A DNA stretch of 28,058 nucleotides from NCBI GenBank assembly GCA_026770615.1, contig MU631311.1, positions 63,096 to 91,153 of the forward strand, read 5' to 3'. The translations under genes and the position numbers were made by a program. Under the pieces are notes generated by a model, which saw only the letters and a list, made by a program, of their open reading frames with translations, was not told the DNA's origin and made no database searches. The stretch comes from Pavlovales sp. CCMP2436. Lineage: Eukaryota; Haptophyta; Pavlovophyceae; Pavlovales. Within the stretch, counting starts at the first letter, position 1. Every line of letters starts with the position of its first letter. Of this stretch, positions 1 through 8,435 are shown one piece after another.

Positions 1-61
1 CCCCCCCCCCTCCCCCCACCCCACACCCCTCACACTAACATGAACACTAAAAACGATGACC

Positions 62-321
62 ACAGGCTGCACGCGCGCGCTGCGATCGGCGGCGCCCTGC
101 CTCTTTTGGCCGCGCAACCGGGCGGCGCCGGGAGCTCAAGCGACGCCGCGCACGTTACGGCTGCGTCTGCAACGGCTGCAGCGGCTACACCTGTAACAGC
201 CGTTGAGCCGCCTGGCTCCGAGGCTAAGCGGCAGCGGCTCGAAGCCGACGTGACAGATGCAGCTGTAACCGATGTCACTTCGGCGGAAGGCGGGGCGCTC
301 GCTGCTGCTGCCCCCGAGTGA
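62..321 (+). CDS. Possible 3'-terminal exon of an Ala-rich protein (partial)
   Basis: A C/T-rich tract at the window start ends in ACCACAG at 55-61, a good 3' splice site. From there an open frame runs to a TGA at 319-321. The peptide is rich in Ala, Thr and Val and has a basic KRQR patch near residue 60 of the exon. No known domain is visible. A reading from the ATG at 40 as a self-contained 93-residue protein is also possible, but the pyrimidine tract and acceptor make a terminal exon more likely, with upstream exons outside the window. GC-rich DNA opens many frames by chance, and the opposite strand is also open here, so the call is tentative. Confidence 0.35.
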
Positions 322-682
322 GATGCGTCTCATATGCGTTCAGCACGCAGTTCGCATCTTGTCTGATTATGAATGGTGTACTCCGGGTAGTGGCTAGCTG
401 CATGTGCGCCACGTCAGCTGTACGGCTGATGAGCTGCGCGTTCAAGCTGTGCATGCACTGTAACTAACTTAGGGTTATGTAATGAGAGGATGCCCCTTCC
501 TTCTACCGCCTGGTGCGCAGTCTCTACGTCCAGGAGGCTTTGCGCTCTACCCGGCAAGACTTCCGGCCCCTGTAAATCCTCTAGCTTTTAAATATCAGGA
601 AACTGCACAAAGAATTGAGGCTAATGCTTCGCTCTTAAGGTAGTTACCTCGCAGCATTTGAGGTCCAGTTTCGTTTATGCTG
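322..682. other. Noncoding stretch
   Basis: No convincing coding sequence. It holds a fragment of a dispersed hairpin repeat (487-538) and otherwise unremarkable mixed-composition DNA. Confidence 0.5.
487..538 (+). repeat. Fragment (copy A) of a dispersed hairpin repeat family
   Basis: Matches the 5' part of the copies at 18110-18230, 18956-19077 and 22029-22148. The shared core is a hairpin whose arms are CCTGG..CGCAG and CTNCG..CCAGG around a TCT loop. A leader resembling GATGCCCCTT precedes it, as in the 18.1-kb copy. Only this first hairpin survives here and homology stops at about 538. Confidence 0.6.
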
Positions 683-808
683 AGCCTCGTTTTTATGCAC
701 TGTTTGTATGTAATTTAGGTAAATTTACAAGCATTGTTTGTATGTAATTTGCTAAGAAGCTCAGCCTCAAGCTCAAAATTCGCCCTTCTTAATGCCCGCG
801 ATCCCATG
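683..808. mobile_element. Degenerate partial copy of the TA-MITE
   Basis: Shares most of its sequence with the MITE at 5581-5747: a GCTGAGCCTCGTTTTT block, the TTGTATGTAATTTGCTAAGAA block, AGCTCAGCCTCA, and a right end reading TTCTTAATGCCCGCGATCCCATG followed by TA. The left terminal repeat is missing or too diverged to recognise. It contains a local duplication of TTGTATGTAATTT (about 705 and 737). This is an older relic of the same family. Confidence 0.7.
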
Positions 809-1315
809 TAGTTCATCAAAGGCTGATTGCTGCCCAGGGGGGCTGAGCAGTGAGCGCCCCCTCCCGCCGCAGATATCACGATAACCACCTTCCTCGACGC
901 TGTTTACTCTAAATTTTAGGGCGTTTGCGGGTATGTTGAAGGGTCATACTAACTAACTAACTACGATCTGAAAACGAAAATTTGATTACTGTATATGATC
1001 AGAACTTCTGCCACCGTCGCGCCCTCGTTCGAAATCTTGGACGGGAGAACGATGAGGCGGGTCTTCGGAAGAGGAGGGCACACGGCTTCTCGGTCCCCTG
1101 TCCCACGTACTTTGTGCATGGAGGTGCGGCAAACCAGTCCGCCTAGACGATGGATGCGGATGTGGAGGAGTGCAGCGTCGGTCTAGACGGCTGGCGACCC
1201 TGCCGTCACCACCAGGTCGCCAGTCACCACCATCACGGATTTCTTCTTCGCGCCGCGCGCGTAGTCGTAGATGCGGCGGCGAAAGATGAGCGCCGCAACC
1301 CAGCACATGCAGCAG

Positions 1316-2619
1316 CCAAGGGTGCATCCCACTAGCTGTATACGGCTTTATCGGTCATCATTATCATCTTGAACACTTGATTCTTTTAGCAGTTGGCCGT
1401 AGGCCGACTGCGCTCCGGTGGGGCTATGAGGCGTGGGTAGCGCGCCCCGCGAATCTTGATTACGGATTTTTTGATTTCCTTATATTTAATCAACATTTGC
1501 TGCTCTGTAGTCTGTACTAGTCCGCAGTATGCGAGCTTAATTTTATTTTATTATTCGTAGTTACGGCACAAGTAAGCCTGGTCGTTAACTTCAAACATCC
1601 TGGATGCCTAAGAATGTGGCCTTGCGCACGCTCCTTAGGCGGGCGAGCACACGTCGCTTGGCGTCTTCCCACTCCTGAGTGTGCAGCGAGCCCTTGTGGC
1701 CATTCAGCTTCCACTCCCAGACGAAAAGCGACTTGTCGAGCTGATGGGCAGGTGGCGAGTTATTGGAGACCCAGACGAGCATGGCAAAGATCTTGTCGGC
1801 GAACGACGAGCGCATCAGGGTTTTCGATAGCGTCATGTTGCGCCCAGCGCGCTCCGTATCCGACTCTGCGCACAGGGGAGCGGCAGGCAAAGGGAGTCAG
1901 CGCTGCGGCGCAGGTAGTCGCGATACAGTCGCTCTGCGCTTACGGTTGTATCGGTAAGCAATCTTGTAGTCCATCTGCTGCTCTTGCTCGTGCATCTGCA
2001 GCGCAAAGAGGCGGCGCTGCTCTGCTCTAGCCTCCTCGATGACAATCCTCAACTGCTGAGCCAGCTCGGCGATCGTCTGCAGCGCCGCCCCTTTGAGCGA
2101 CCGCTAGTCCTCGAACGCGCTGCCGCCCGCGCTGCCGGCCGCGCGCTCGGCGCTACCACCCGCTCCCTCGCCTTCGCCGCCGGCCGCGGGCTCGCGCTCG
2201 ATGAGCGCGCTGCCACCCGCTCCCTCGCCTGCGCCGCTGGCCGCGGGCTCGAAGCTGTTGCCCGCTCCCTCGCCTGCGCCGCCGGCCGTGCGCTCGGCGC
2301 TGCCAACCGCGCTGATCGCTCCAACGTTGTCATTGCGAGCGCTGGTCGAACCACCTGTGATGATCCAGGGGTTCGACTTGGAGACGACAGACAACGCTTC
2401 CGGCTTGCGCTTCCGGCCTGAGCCATCGCTCGAGCCACCCACCGTGTCCACTCATCGTGCTTGAGCTTACGCCTGGGCGTGTGCTTTTTGCCTGCAGAAA
2501 CTTGATTTACGCCCAAAATTTGAAAAAAGACCTAAACAACTTGAAAAAGGCCTAACATTTTTCTTCGCCTAGCCGGCGGGCGCCCGGCCGCTATTGCTCA
2601 AAGTCGGGTGCACCCTTGG
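1316..2619 (-). mobile_element. 1304-bp TIR transposon inserted in the Pro-rich gene
   Basis: The boundaries come from comparison with the uninterrupted paralogue at 26.5 kb, where the two flanks are contiguous. The ends are inverted repeats: CCAAGGGTGCATCC at the left and, reverse complemented, CCAAGGGTGCACCC at the right (13 of 14 match). Flanks are CAGCAG at 1310-1315 and CATCAG at 2620-2625, consistent with a short (3 or 6 bp) imperfect target duplication. The superfamily is not settled; short TIRs and a possible 3-bp duplication would fit PIF/Harbinger or CACTA-like groups, but no transposase motif is recognised. It carries one degenerate ORF on the minus strand. Confidence 0.75.
1591..2451 (-). 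pseudogene. Degenerate ORF of the 1304-bp element
   Basis: A single reading frame runs from about 2451 to a TAG at 1591-1593 but is broken by an in-frame TAG at 2104-2106 and a TGA at 1897-1899. The N-terminal part is Gly/Ala/Glu-rich low complexity with a basic GRKRKPE patch. The middle (about 2090-1930) is a likely coiled coil rich in Gln, Glu, Ala and Leu (QTIAELAQQLRIVIEEARAE). The C-terminal part contains FVWEWKLNGHKGSL and a basic helix (WEDAKRRVLARLRSVRK). No catalytic triad is visible, so it could be a DNA-binding accessory protein rather than the transposase. The conserved frame across both stops shows recent decay. Confidence 0.55.
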
Positions 2620-3138
2620 CATCAGCCGCCGATGACCACGATGGGAAACGCGATGACCACGTTCAGGTTCTGAATCGTCGCCTTTGCCACCGTCGTCCCC
2701 GGCAGCTGCGTCTTGACGTCCGCGCAGCCCGGGCAGTTCGACTGAAACGCCGACACCGCCACGACGGCCGCCGTCGAAGGCGGCGGGAGGGGCGGTGGCG
2801 GGCCGATGGTGGCGGGAGGGGCGGTGGCGGGCTGGGCGGCGGCGGGCTCGGCGGCGGACTGAGTGGCGGCGGGCCGGGGGGGGGGGGGGGCGGGCCGATG
2901 GTGGCGGGAGGGGCGGTGGCGGGCTGGGCGGCGGCGGGCTCGGCGGCGGACTGAGTGGCGGCGGGCCGGAGCTGGGTGGCGGCGGGATCGGCGGCGGCGG
3001 TCTCGGCACCGACGGCGGGCTGCTGGGCAGCGGCGGCGGGCCCGGCGGGTTCGACGGCGAGCACGCCACCGAGCTGGAGAAGGCGGTCGCGAACGAGATC
3101 AGGTCGAGGAGCACAGTGAGCAACATGTGGGCCCGCAT

Positions 3139-3445
3139 CTTCCTCGTGCTACGTGCTTGATTACAACTGCTCCTCTGTTGCAACATCGTCATCAAATCGA
3201 TCATCATCGGTCGAACGGCTGACGAACGGCTGCTCGCATTTTGTTCACATAGCGTAAAATTTTAAATATGACAGATGATGCTTTAAGGGCTAGTATTCAT
3301 TCAGCGATGGTTTAATCCTCCTTTTAAGGAACATAGCCGTTGGAACGCAGCCGTTGAGCTTTGTTTCCCCGACGAGTTCGCCGGCGCGACTACCCCGACC
3401 CCCCCGATTAACTCCGAAGACCTAAATCACAGCCCCACGAGGGGG
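3139..3445. promoter_or_regulatory. Upstream region of Pro-rich copy 1; no gene
   Basis: It lies 5' of the minus-strand start at 3138. It holds CGAACGGCTGACGAACGGCTG, a short direct repeat of GAACGGCTG, and an AT-rich stretch TAAAATTTTAAATATG at about 3254. No clear TATA position can be assigned. Confidence 0.3.
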
Positions 3446-3600
3446 CCGGCTCTTAGAAAGCCCCGCAGGGCCCCCGGGGGCCCCGCCGGAGGCGCCAATG
3501 TGACTAACATATAACTAACTTGTCACATAGCCCGGGGGCCCACGGGGCCCCACGGATACCGCGGATAATCCCCGTACGTTACGCCTTTTCTAAGAGCCGG
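3446..3600. mobile_element. 155-bp MITE, copy 1 (8-bp target duplication)
   Basis: Ends are the inverted repeat CCGGCTCTTAGAAA. Flanks are CGAGGGGG (3438-3445) and CGAGGGGC (3601-3608), a 7/8-matching 8-bp target duplication. It is the same length as, and almost identical to, the copy at 25475-25629; the one difference I found by eye is in the GGCGCC(A/T)ATGTGAC segment. An inner palindrome pairs TATGTGAC with GTCACATA around TAACATATAACTAACTT, and GC-rich CCCGGGGGCCC blocks flank it. An 8-bp duplication fits hAT, P or Merlin-type transposases acting in trans; the family is not assigned. Confidence 0.9.
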
Positions 3601-3608
3601 CGAGGGGC

Positions 3609-4341
3609 GAGCAGGGGGCGCAGCTTACGCGCGCCGCCAACCCGCAACCCGACAATCCCGGCCGTCTCGCCCTCAGCCCACGACCGTGCGTGCCACCCGT
3701 CAGCGTCTTGACCCTCGCTCACACCAACCTCGTGGGAAGCAGGGGCGCAGACCCACGAAGGGCAGGCGGGGGGCCGGCCGGGGCCGGGAGAGCAGTCGCG
3801 CTCCTCATAGGCGAGCCGTGTGCCCTTTTCCTCCGAGGACCCGCCGATTGCACCCTGTCACAGGCGAACGAGGGCGTGACGGCGCACCTGCGCGCCTCAA
3901 ATGCAACATGGCGCGCTCAGGGAACACCCCCGGCAAGCACCAAGTCCCCCTACACACCAGCCGTACCACCTCCGAGGCGCGGTGCGCCTGGGATCCGGAT
4001 CCCCGCGGCGTGGACGGCCGGGTGCTCAAAAGTTAAAATAAAAAACATTTTTTGTATGTATTTAATAATTAATTTATTTGCGCTTTTTTTCATTATTAAT
4101 GGGCAATATTATTCTACCCAAGTGCGCCCCCTGGGGTTGGCAACTGGACCCTCAGCGGGCGGAGACGTCGGGAAGGCCCCCATACGGAGCGGGTAACCTG
4201 AGGTCGACCAACATTATGTGCCAGGGGAGTAAGTCGTTTTATTAAAAAAAGTTATAAGCATGTGTCATAATCTGCTAGCCCTGCTTATACGTTTCTAGTT
4301 AAACGTACGTCCCCAAGGGGATCCGTCCCCAAGGGGATCTC
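3609..4341. other. Noncoding stretch without recognised gene
   Basis: It is GC-rich to about 4030 and several frames are open by chance, none with recognisable protein features. An AT-rich block follows (4035-4110), then mixed DNA. A 16-bp palindromic unit CGTCCCCAAGGGGATC is tandemly repeated twice at 4308-4339. Confidence 0.45.
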
Positions 4342-4421
4342 GCTGGATTTAAGTGTTGAAAAAACACTCAGATCCAGGGATCCACCCCAAGCACACGGAT
4401 ACCGTCCCCACCGCTGATCAG
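4342..4421 (-). repeat. tRNA-like/SINE-like repeat, copy 1
   Basis: On the minus strand this matches the plus-strand block at 27306-27391. Shared features are CTGATSAGCGGTGGGGA, GGTATCCGTGTGC, GGGGTGRATCCCTGG, and a terminal hairpin pairing CTGGATYTGAGTGTT with AACACTTAAATCCAG. In the 27.3-kb copy a 5-bp stem with a 7-nt loop (CCGGG GTGAATC CCTGG) resembles a TpsiC arm, and TGATGAGCGG is weakly A-box-like. No anticodon arm was resolved, so this is at best a tRNA-derived repeat. It abuts the 3' side of the LINE. Confidence 0.5.
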
Positions 4422-5185
4422 TTCAGGCGCACGACGATCGACGACTGACGACTCTCGAATGGCGCGCAGACCGACCTCCACTGCTCTCCCTCGCGTCGTC
4501 TGGAATGCAGCGCCGTCTGCGAGCGCGGCCCACCTTCGCACATCCCAAACGTCACCTCCTGACTAGCTTGACTCGCATATGTTGAGATTTTTGCCCCGGG
4601 GGGCAAAAACCACAAATATTCGCGGCTTATTTTCCGGCCCGTCACCCCTTGACGGGGGTGGGCCTCGGGCGCAGGGCTTTGGATTGCGGGGTGTGGCCGC
4701 TATTGCCCAGCACTGGGCCGTGAGCGTGTTTTTTGTGAGCTGTACTGTGGCGGCTTCTCTGTGTACTGCTACTGCCTTTGAGCCCCAGTCGCTCAATGCG
4801 TTCTGCACGAGCTTTATGACAGCCGGGGGTTGGAGGTGGGGAGGCAAATCAGCCTGGCTGCGCCAGTGGCTGCGCCAGTTGTCGCCTCGTGTGGAGATGA
4901 AGAGCCGGGGCACTTTCTTTAGCGCCTCTGCCGTCACTATTCTAGCTCTTGAGGCGTCATCGTGACGTACCGCTCCCGGGGTATGTAGAATTCTGGCTAC
5001 TTCATCATCCGATTTGGTATGAGCCGCCGTGTGAGTCGCATTCCTGTAGCGGCCATGCGCCTCGTCACGTTGCTTGAGGCTGAGTAGACGGTAGAGGTGA
5101 GGGTTTGCATCATAGCTCGTGGGATCCCTTAACCCGTGCGGTAGAGGGTTGCGGTCTAGGTGCCGTCTATGCCAGTCTAGGCGTT

Positions 5186-5575
5186 TTACGCCTGTGTATG
5201 GTCCCATCCGATGAATAGCACTTGCTCGTGGGTCAGTGCTTGTAAGGCAAGTGTGACCGCATTGCATTCTGCGTTGACAACCGTTTGATCGTCTGAAAAT
5301 GTGCAGGTGAGGATATGTGCCTCTGGGGCATGTGTCGTGCCGCGGATGTGGTGTGATGGAAGTACGTAAAAACACGCCGCACCGGCTGCTCGAGCCTTGC
5401 CGTTTCCATCTGGTTTGATAAATGACCCGTCGACCCCGACATGGGGGGTGCACAATTGTGGTTTCTCCGCTGTCGGTGGTTGGTGTCTGAGAGCATGTAT
5501 GAGTGTTGTGTGGCGTGTGACGGACCGGAAGCACGTAGGTCCGCATAACGCCGATGTGAGTGCGGGCAGGATTTC
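5186..5575 (-). pseudogene. LINE RNase H domain segment
   Basis: Immediately downstream (minus strand) of the MITE, the frame encodes a linker and then VGVDGSFIK, AAGAACFYV and VVNAECNAV. The final strand is LFIGWDHTQA, followed by a stop at 5186. The alternative frame resumes at KRLDWHRRHLD and carries the C-terminal AH...HDDAS block down to 4563, so a frameshift lies near 5190-5220. The D-E-D arrangement supports RNase H; the third position reads WDH rather than the usual TDS-like triplet. Confidence 0.7.
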
Positions 5576-5580
5576 CCGTA

Positions 5581-5747
5581 CAGGGGATCGCGAGCAATAA
5601 GAAACCGTCGTGTTAAGAAACTGAGCCTCGTTTTTTTGCCCTTCAATAGTCATTTTGACCAAAATTTAACAATTGCTTGTATGTAATTTGCTAAGAAACT
5701 CAGCCTCAGCCTCAAAAAGCGCCGTTCTTATTGCCCGCGATCCCCTG
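5581..5747. mobile_element. 167-bp TA-MITE nested in the LINE
   Basis: Terminal inverted repeats are about 23 bp with one mismatch, starting CAGGGGATCGCG and ending in CAATAAGAA. The target duplication is TA (5579-5580 and 5748-5749), which fits Tc1/mariner-type mobilisation. Internal blocks GAGGCTGAG and TTGTATGTAATTTGCTAAGAA are shared with the relic at 683-808. Removing the 167 bp and one TA joins ...QLEIL to REILPALTS... in one frame, leading straight into the LINE RNase H domain, so the insertion occurred in a reading frame that was once continuous. Confidence 0.93.
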
Positions 5748-6887
5748 TAGTATTTCCAGCTGCTCCGGGTGTTTTAATCGACTAAATGTTGGCCTATATT
5801 CCTGTGTGAACAGGGTCTTGGCTGCTTTTGCTACTGCAGCCGTGTTTGCATGCATCGGTAAGGCATTTTGAAGAGCACTGCGCGTGTCCCTTATAGCGCT
5901 GCCGCATGTCCTTAATATGTCTTCTTCGGCTGCACTTATGGCTGTCAATTGTCTGTCTGTGTCACTTAAGTTGGGGTCATTGCTTGCGGTACGCAGTTTT
6001 GCCAAGTTTAGTACACTACAGGCTTTCATTGATGCTAGGGTGACCGAAGCCACTTTGGGTTTTGCACGGCGGGTGGCGCCTAGGGCTGGCCATAGTAGGA
6101 CAGGGGTGAGCTCGCCCATAGGTGTTGTCTGCAGGCATGCATAGTTCTCGAATATGACCCATTTTTCTTCCCCCTGGGGTGCTTCGGAAAGACTTTTGAT
6201 CGCCCCCCTTGCGGTGGGCATCGTTTTTGCCTTGGCTTGTCTCGCGGGCCCGTTTTGGGCGATACTAATGCATGTGCCGCGAGGGCATGCGTTACGGATT
6301 CCGCGGGTGAGTTGAGAAGGCGCAGCATGGCTGATACATTTTCCCCCGCGTTTTGGGCGCGCGGGTCCACCAGGCCTAGGCCATCACGTTCAGGGGGGCC
6401 ACACAGGCGTTCTCTTGCTACATGGGGCCCTATTGTGCAGCGAAGGCGCGTGGCCTCTACTATTGCTGTGAGCATCGTGGACAGGAAATCATCAGATAAG
6501 TCTGATGCTCCCATATAGTATAGTAGTATTGACGCTACGTCGTGGTGGGACAGCTTGGCTACCCAAAGGGTGTGGCATGCCCCTTTGCTCGAGGCAAGGT
6601 GCACCTTTCCCATGGCCTGTGCTATCTAAATCAGGAGTTTACGATCCTGGGCCTGCCACTTGCCGTTGGTGGTTAGGAGATGTCACAGGTATTCGAAAGT
6701 TTTGTCCTTTGGCGTCTGGGGCACCTCTATGTGTGGGGAGTTTGTATCCCTTGATGGTAGGCAGATGCAGGCTTTTTGGGTGGGGTTTCCTTGATCATCG
6801 CTGACTGTCTGAACTGGTGATGTGGGTCCCCAGTGTGCTGGCAACTTAGGTAGTATCGAGGTGTGATCGCACTTCTTGGCGTTGAAT

Positions 6888-7353
6888 TACATGGTGTAGG
6901 CCGCAAGGAAGCGATCTGCTTTTCCTATCATGGCCTGTGCAGTGCATGCATTTTCTGCAAAGAGTGCTAAAGCATCCATGTATGCCTGGTACTGAAGAGG
7001 GTTGCACGGCTTTCTGTAAGTGTGGCCTGGCGGTGGAGTCGGTTGGTAGCCATCTGGCTGCTTATCCAGCTGGCGGTGTAGCATGTTCATAAACAAGCAA
7101 TACGTGATTGGGCTGAGCGGTACATGGTGTAGGCCGCAAGGAAGCGATCTGCTATTCCTATCATGGCCTGTGCAGTGCATGCATTTTCTGCAAAGAGTGC
7201 TAAAGCATCCATGTATGCCTGGTACTGAAGAGGGTTGCACGGCTTTCTGTAAGTGTGGCCTGGCGGTGGAGTCGGTTGGTAGCCATCTGGCTGCTTATCC
7301 AGCTGGCGGTGTAGCATGTTCATAAATAAGCAATACGTGATTGGGCTGAGCGG
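6888..7353 (-). repeat. 233-bp tandem duplication inside the LINE RT
   Basis: Units 6888-7120 and 7121-7353 are head-to-tail copies. I see only two differences: CTTTTCC versus CTATTCC, and AAACAAGC versus AAATAAGC. The unit spans from PLSPITYCLFMN through the active-site block to FLAAYTM. Because 233 is not a multiple of three, the second copy is read out of frame after the first and hits a stop. The high identity indicates a young event. Confidence 0.9.
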
Positions 7354-7755
7354 GCAGCCTTGCTTGCACCCCATGGAAGTGAGATCCGGGTGCTTTGATC
7401 TGCCGTAGTCTGTTCGCACATGTGCCCCCGTGCATGTCTGGAGCATACGAACGCGTCGCACCGTCTCGGGTGGGTAGCCGTGACGTTTCATTGCCTCCCA
7501 CAGGGCATATCGTGGGACTGCGTCGAATGCCTTTTGGATGTCGCAAGTGATGATGTGTAGTTCTCGTCCTGCTGCCAGTGCTTCAGCTATGGCTACAGCC
7601 ATCACTGCTATGTGGTCTGATGCTCTACCATTTTTTCTGGCCGCAAGCTGTTGTTCGGATAGAAGCTGCATTCCGCCTGCGGCGCCTAGTAGCTGTCCCG
7701 CCATGAAGGCTGCGGGTAATTTGTAGATGACGCTTTGGAGTGCGAGGCCTCTAAA

Positions 7756-8094
7756 AAAAAAAAAAGGTTCAGCTCAGGAAGGGTGTGTTTGTGTGTGTGT
7801 GTGTGCCGGGCCAATATAGCGCGCTCCGACTCTACAGGCCGATTCTTAGGCTTCTATCAGGAAATATAAAGATCATTAAGAAATCACTTCAGGCTCCTAA
7901 CCCCTAATCGTCTCTCTGAATCATTCATAATCGGCCATGGGGAGTGATGCCGACTAGAGAGTTCGGACGGGGGTGCCGAGAGGCACCGGTGGTGGGGTTG
8001 GGGCTGAAAAGCCCCGGTTGGGTCTTGGTCATGAGCGGCGCGCCGTCGGCCTAGTGGGGGCTCCTACTCCGGCAAGTGGTCGCGGTTCCCGAAG
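7756..8094. other. Hairpin-rich region, possible structured RNA or element 5' end
   Basis: It begins with a GT microsatellite (about 7785-7804). From 7949 there is a series of small perfect or near-perfect stem-loops: CCGACT/AGTTCGG around AGAG (7949-7966), GGTGCC-GAGA-GGCACC (7972-7987), GGGGCT-GAAA-AGCCCC (8000-8015) and GGTTCC-CGAA-GGGACC (8084-8099). Two have GNRA loops. The cluster lies just 5' of the truncated LINE and directly abuts an 81-bp foldback. No protein-coding evidence. Confidence 0.4.
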
Positions 8095-8175
8095 GGACCC
8101 CGAGGAGTTAGAGTAGCAGATTCGTGAATGGGGCGCCGCTCCATTGATGAATCTGCCACTAACTCCTTGGGGTCC
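8095..8175. repeat. 81-bp foldback (inverted repeat)
   Basis: Arms of about 40 bp pair GGACCCCGAGGAGTTAG and GCAGATTCGTGAATGG with CCATTGATGAATCTGC and CTAACTCCTTGGGGTCC. There are a few mismatches and a small internal asymmetry. The centre is GGGCGCCGC. It would form a long stem in DNA or RNA. Confidence 0.85.
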
Positions 8176-8435
8176 AACCGCCCGGTTTGTGGGTTATTGA
8201 TCCGCTGGACATTCACCGGACTTTTTCGCAATTTCCCCCCGGACTGACCATTAAGTCGGATTTTGACCCAGCTGGGGCGCGCCCCATTCACGCGAATCTG
8301 CAACTATCTTCTCTGGGCCCAACACGGTTTGTGTGTTACCCCGACCGGAGGATTTTCACTGGACTTTTTTCGCAATTTCCCCGGCCGGACTGGGCACTGG
8401 CCAGTAATTTGGATGTTGACCCGACTAGGCTCTAG
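8138..8435. repeat. Diverged tandem duplication, two units of about 145 bp
   Basis: Unit 1 (about 8138-8275) and unit 2 (about 8276-8435) share, in the same order: GGCGC..CCATT, GAATCTGC, CCCAAC or CCAAC, CGGTTTGTG, GTTA, TTTTTCGCAATTTCCCC, CCGGACTG and TTTTGACCC or GTTGACCC. Unit 1 overlaps the right arm of the foldback. No function is apparent. Confidence 0.65.

Larger units (their letters stand above)
1183..3138 (-). pseudogene. Secreted Pro-rich single-TM protein, copy 1, split by a transposon
   Basis: Paralogue of the intact gene at 26392-26973. The 5' part (3138 down to 2620) encodes a signal-peptide-like start (MRAHMLLTVLLDLISFATAF), a long PPPSPPPP tract, then a Cys pair (NCPGCAD) and a QNLNVVIAFPIVVIGG segment. 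The 3' part (1315 down to 1183) continues with CCMCWVAALIFRR and VMVVTGDLVVTAG and stops at TAG 1183-1185. Between the halves sits a 1304-bp TIR element. A 14-G run near 2877-2890 accompanies a frame change inside the Pro-rich tract; it may be a real indel or an assembly error. Homology to copy 2 extends past the stop to about 1120, so the duplication covered 3' flanking DNA. The copy is probably non-functional because the insertion falls in the membrane segment. Confidence 0.75.
4563..7755 (-). pseudogene. 5'-truncated, decayed LINE (RT plus RNase H)
   Basis: Read on the minus strand. It begins abruptly inside a T tract (about 7742-7755) in the reverse transcriptase at RGLALQSVIYKL, the conserved early RT block. 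It continues with ITCDIQKAFDAV (first catalytic Asp), QGCPLSPITYCLFMN, the active-site block AYMDALALFAENA, and a thumb-like FEYL.HLLTTNGKW. A long linker leads to RNase H: VGVDGSFIK (first Asp), AECNAV (Glu), IGWDHTQA (Asp) and a C-terminal AHTKSDD...RHDDASRA block. Damage includes a 233-bp out-of-frame duplication, stops of all three types between 6890 and 6630, frameshifts near 6215 and 5200, and a 167-bp MITE. The element cannot encode a single protein now. Its 3' end is not defined; coding sequence ends at the stop at 4563. Confidence 0.85.

Noticed and set aside
2616..3222. Plus-strand Gly/Arg-rich genes opposite the Pro-rich gene copies
   Set aside because: They are the antisense of PPPSPPPP-coding repeats; the minus strand has the signal peptide, membrane span and paralogue conservation.
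3686..4196. Plus-strand ORFs of 116 and 168 residues
   Set aside because: No domain, no coding-like composition, and they run into AT-rich DNA; GC-rich chance frames.
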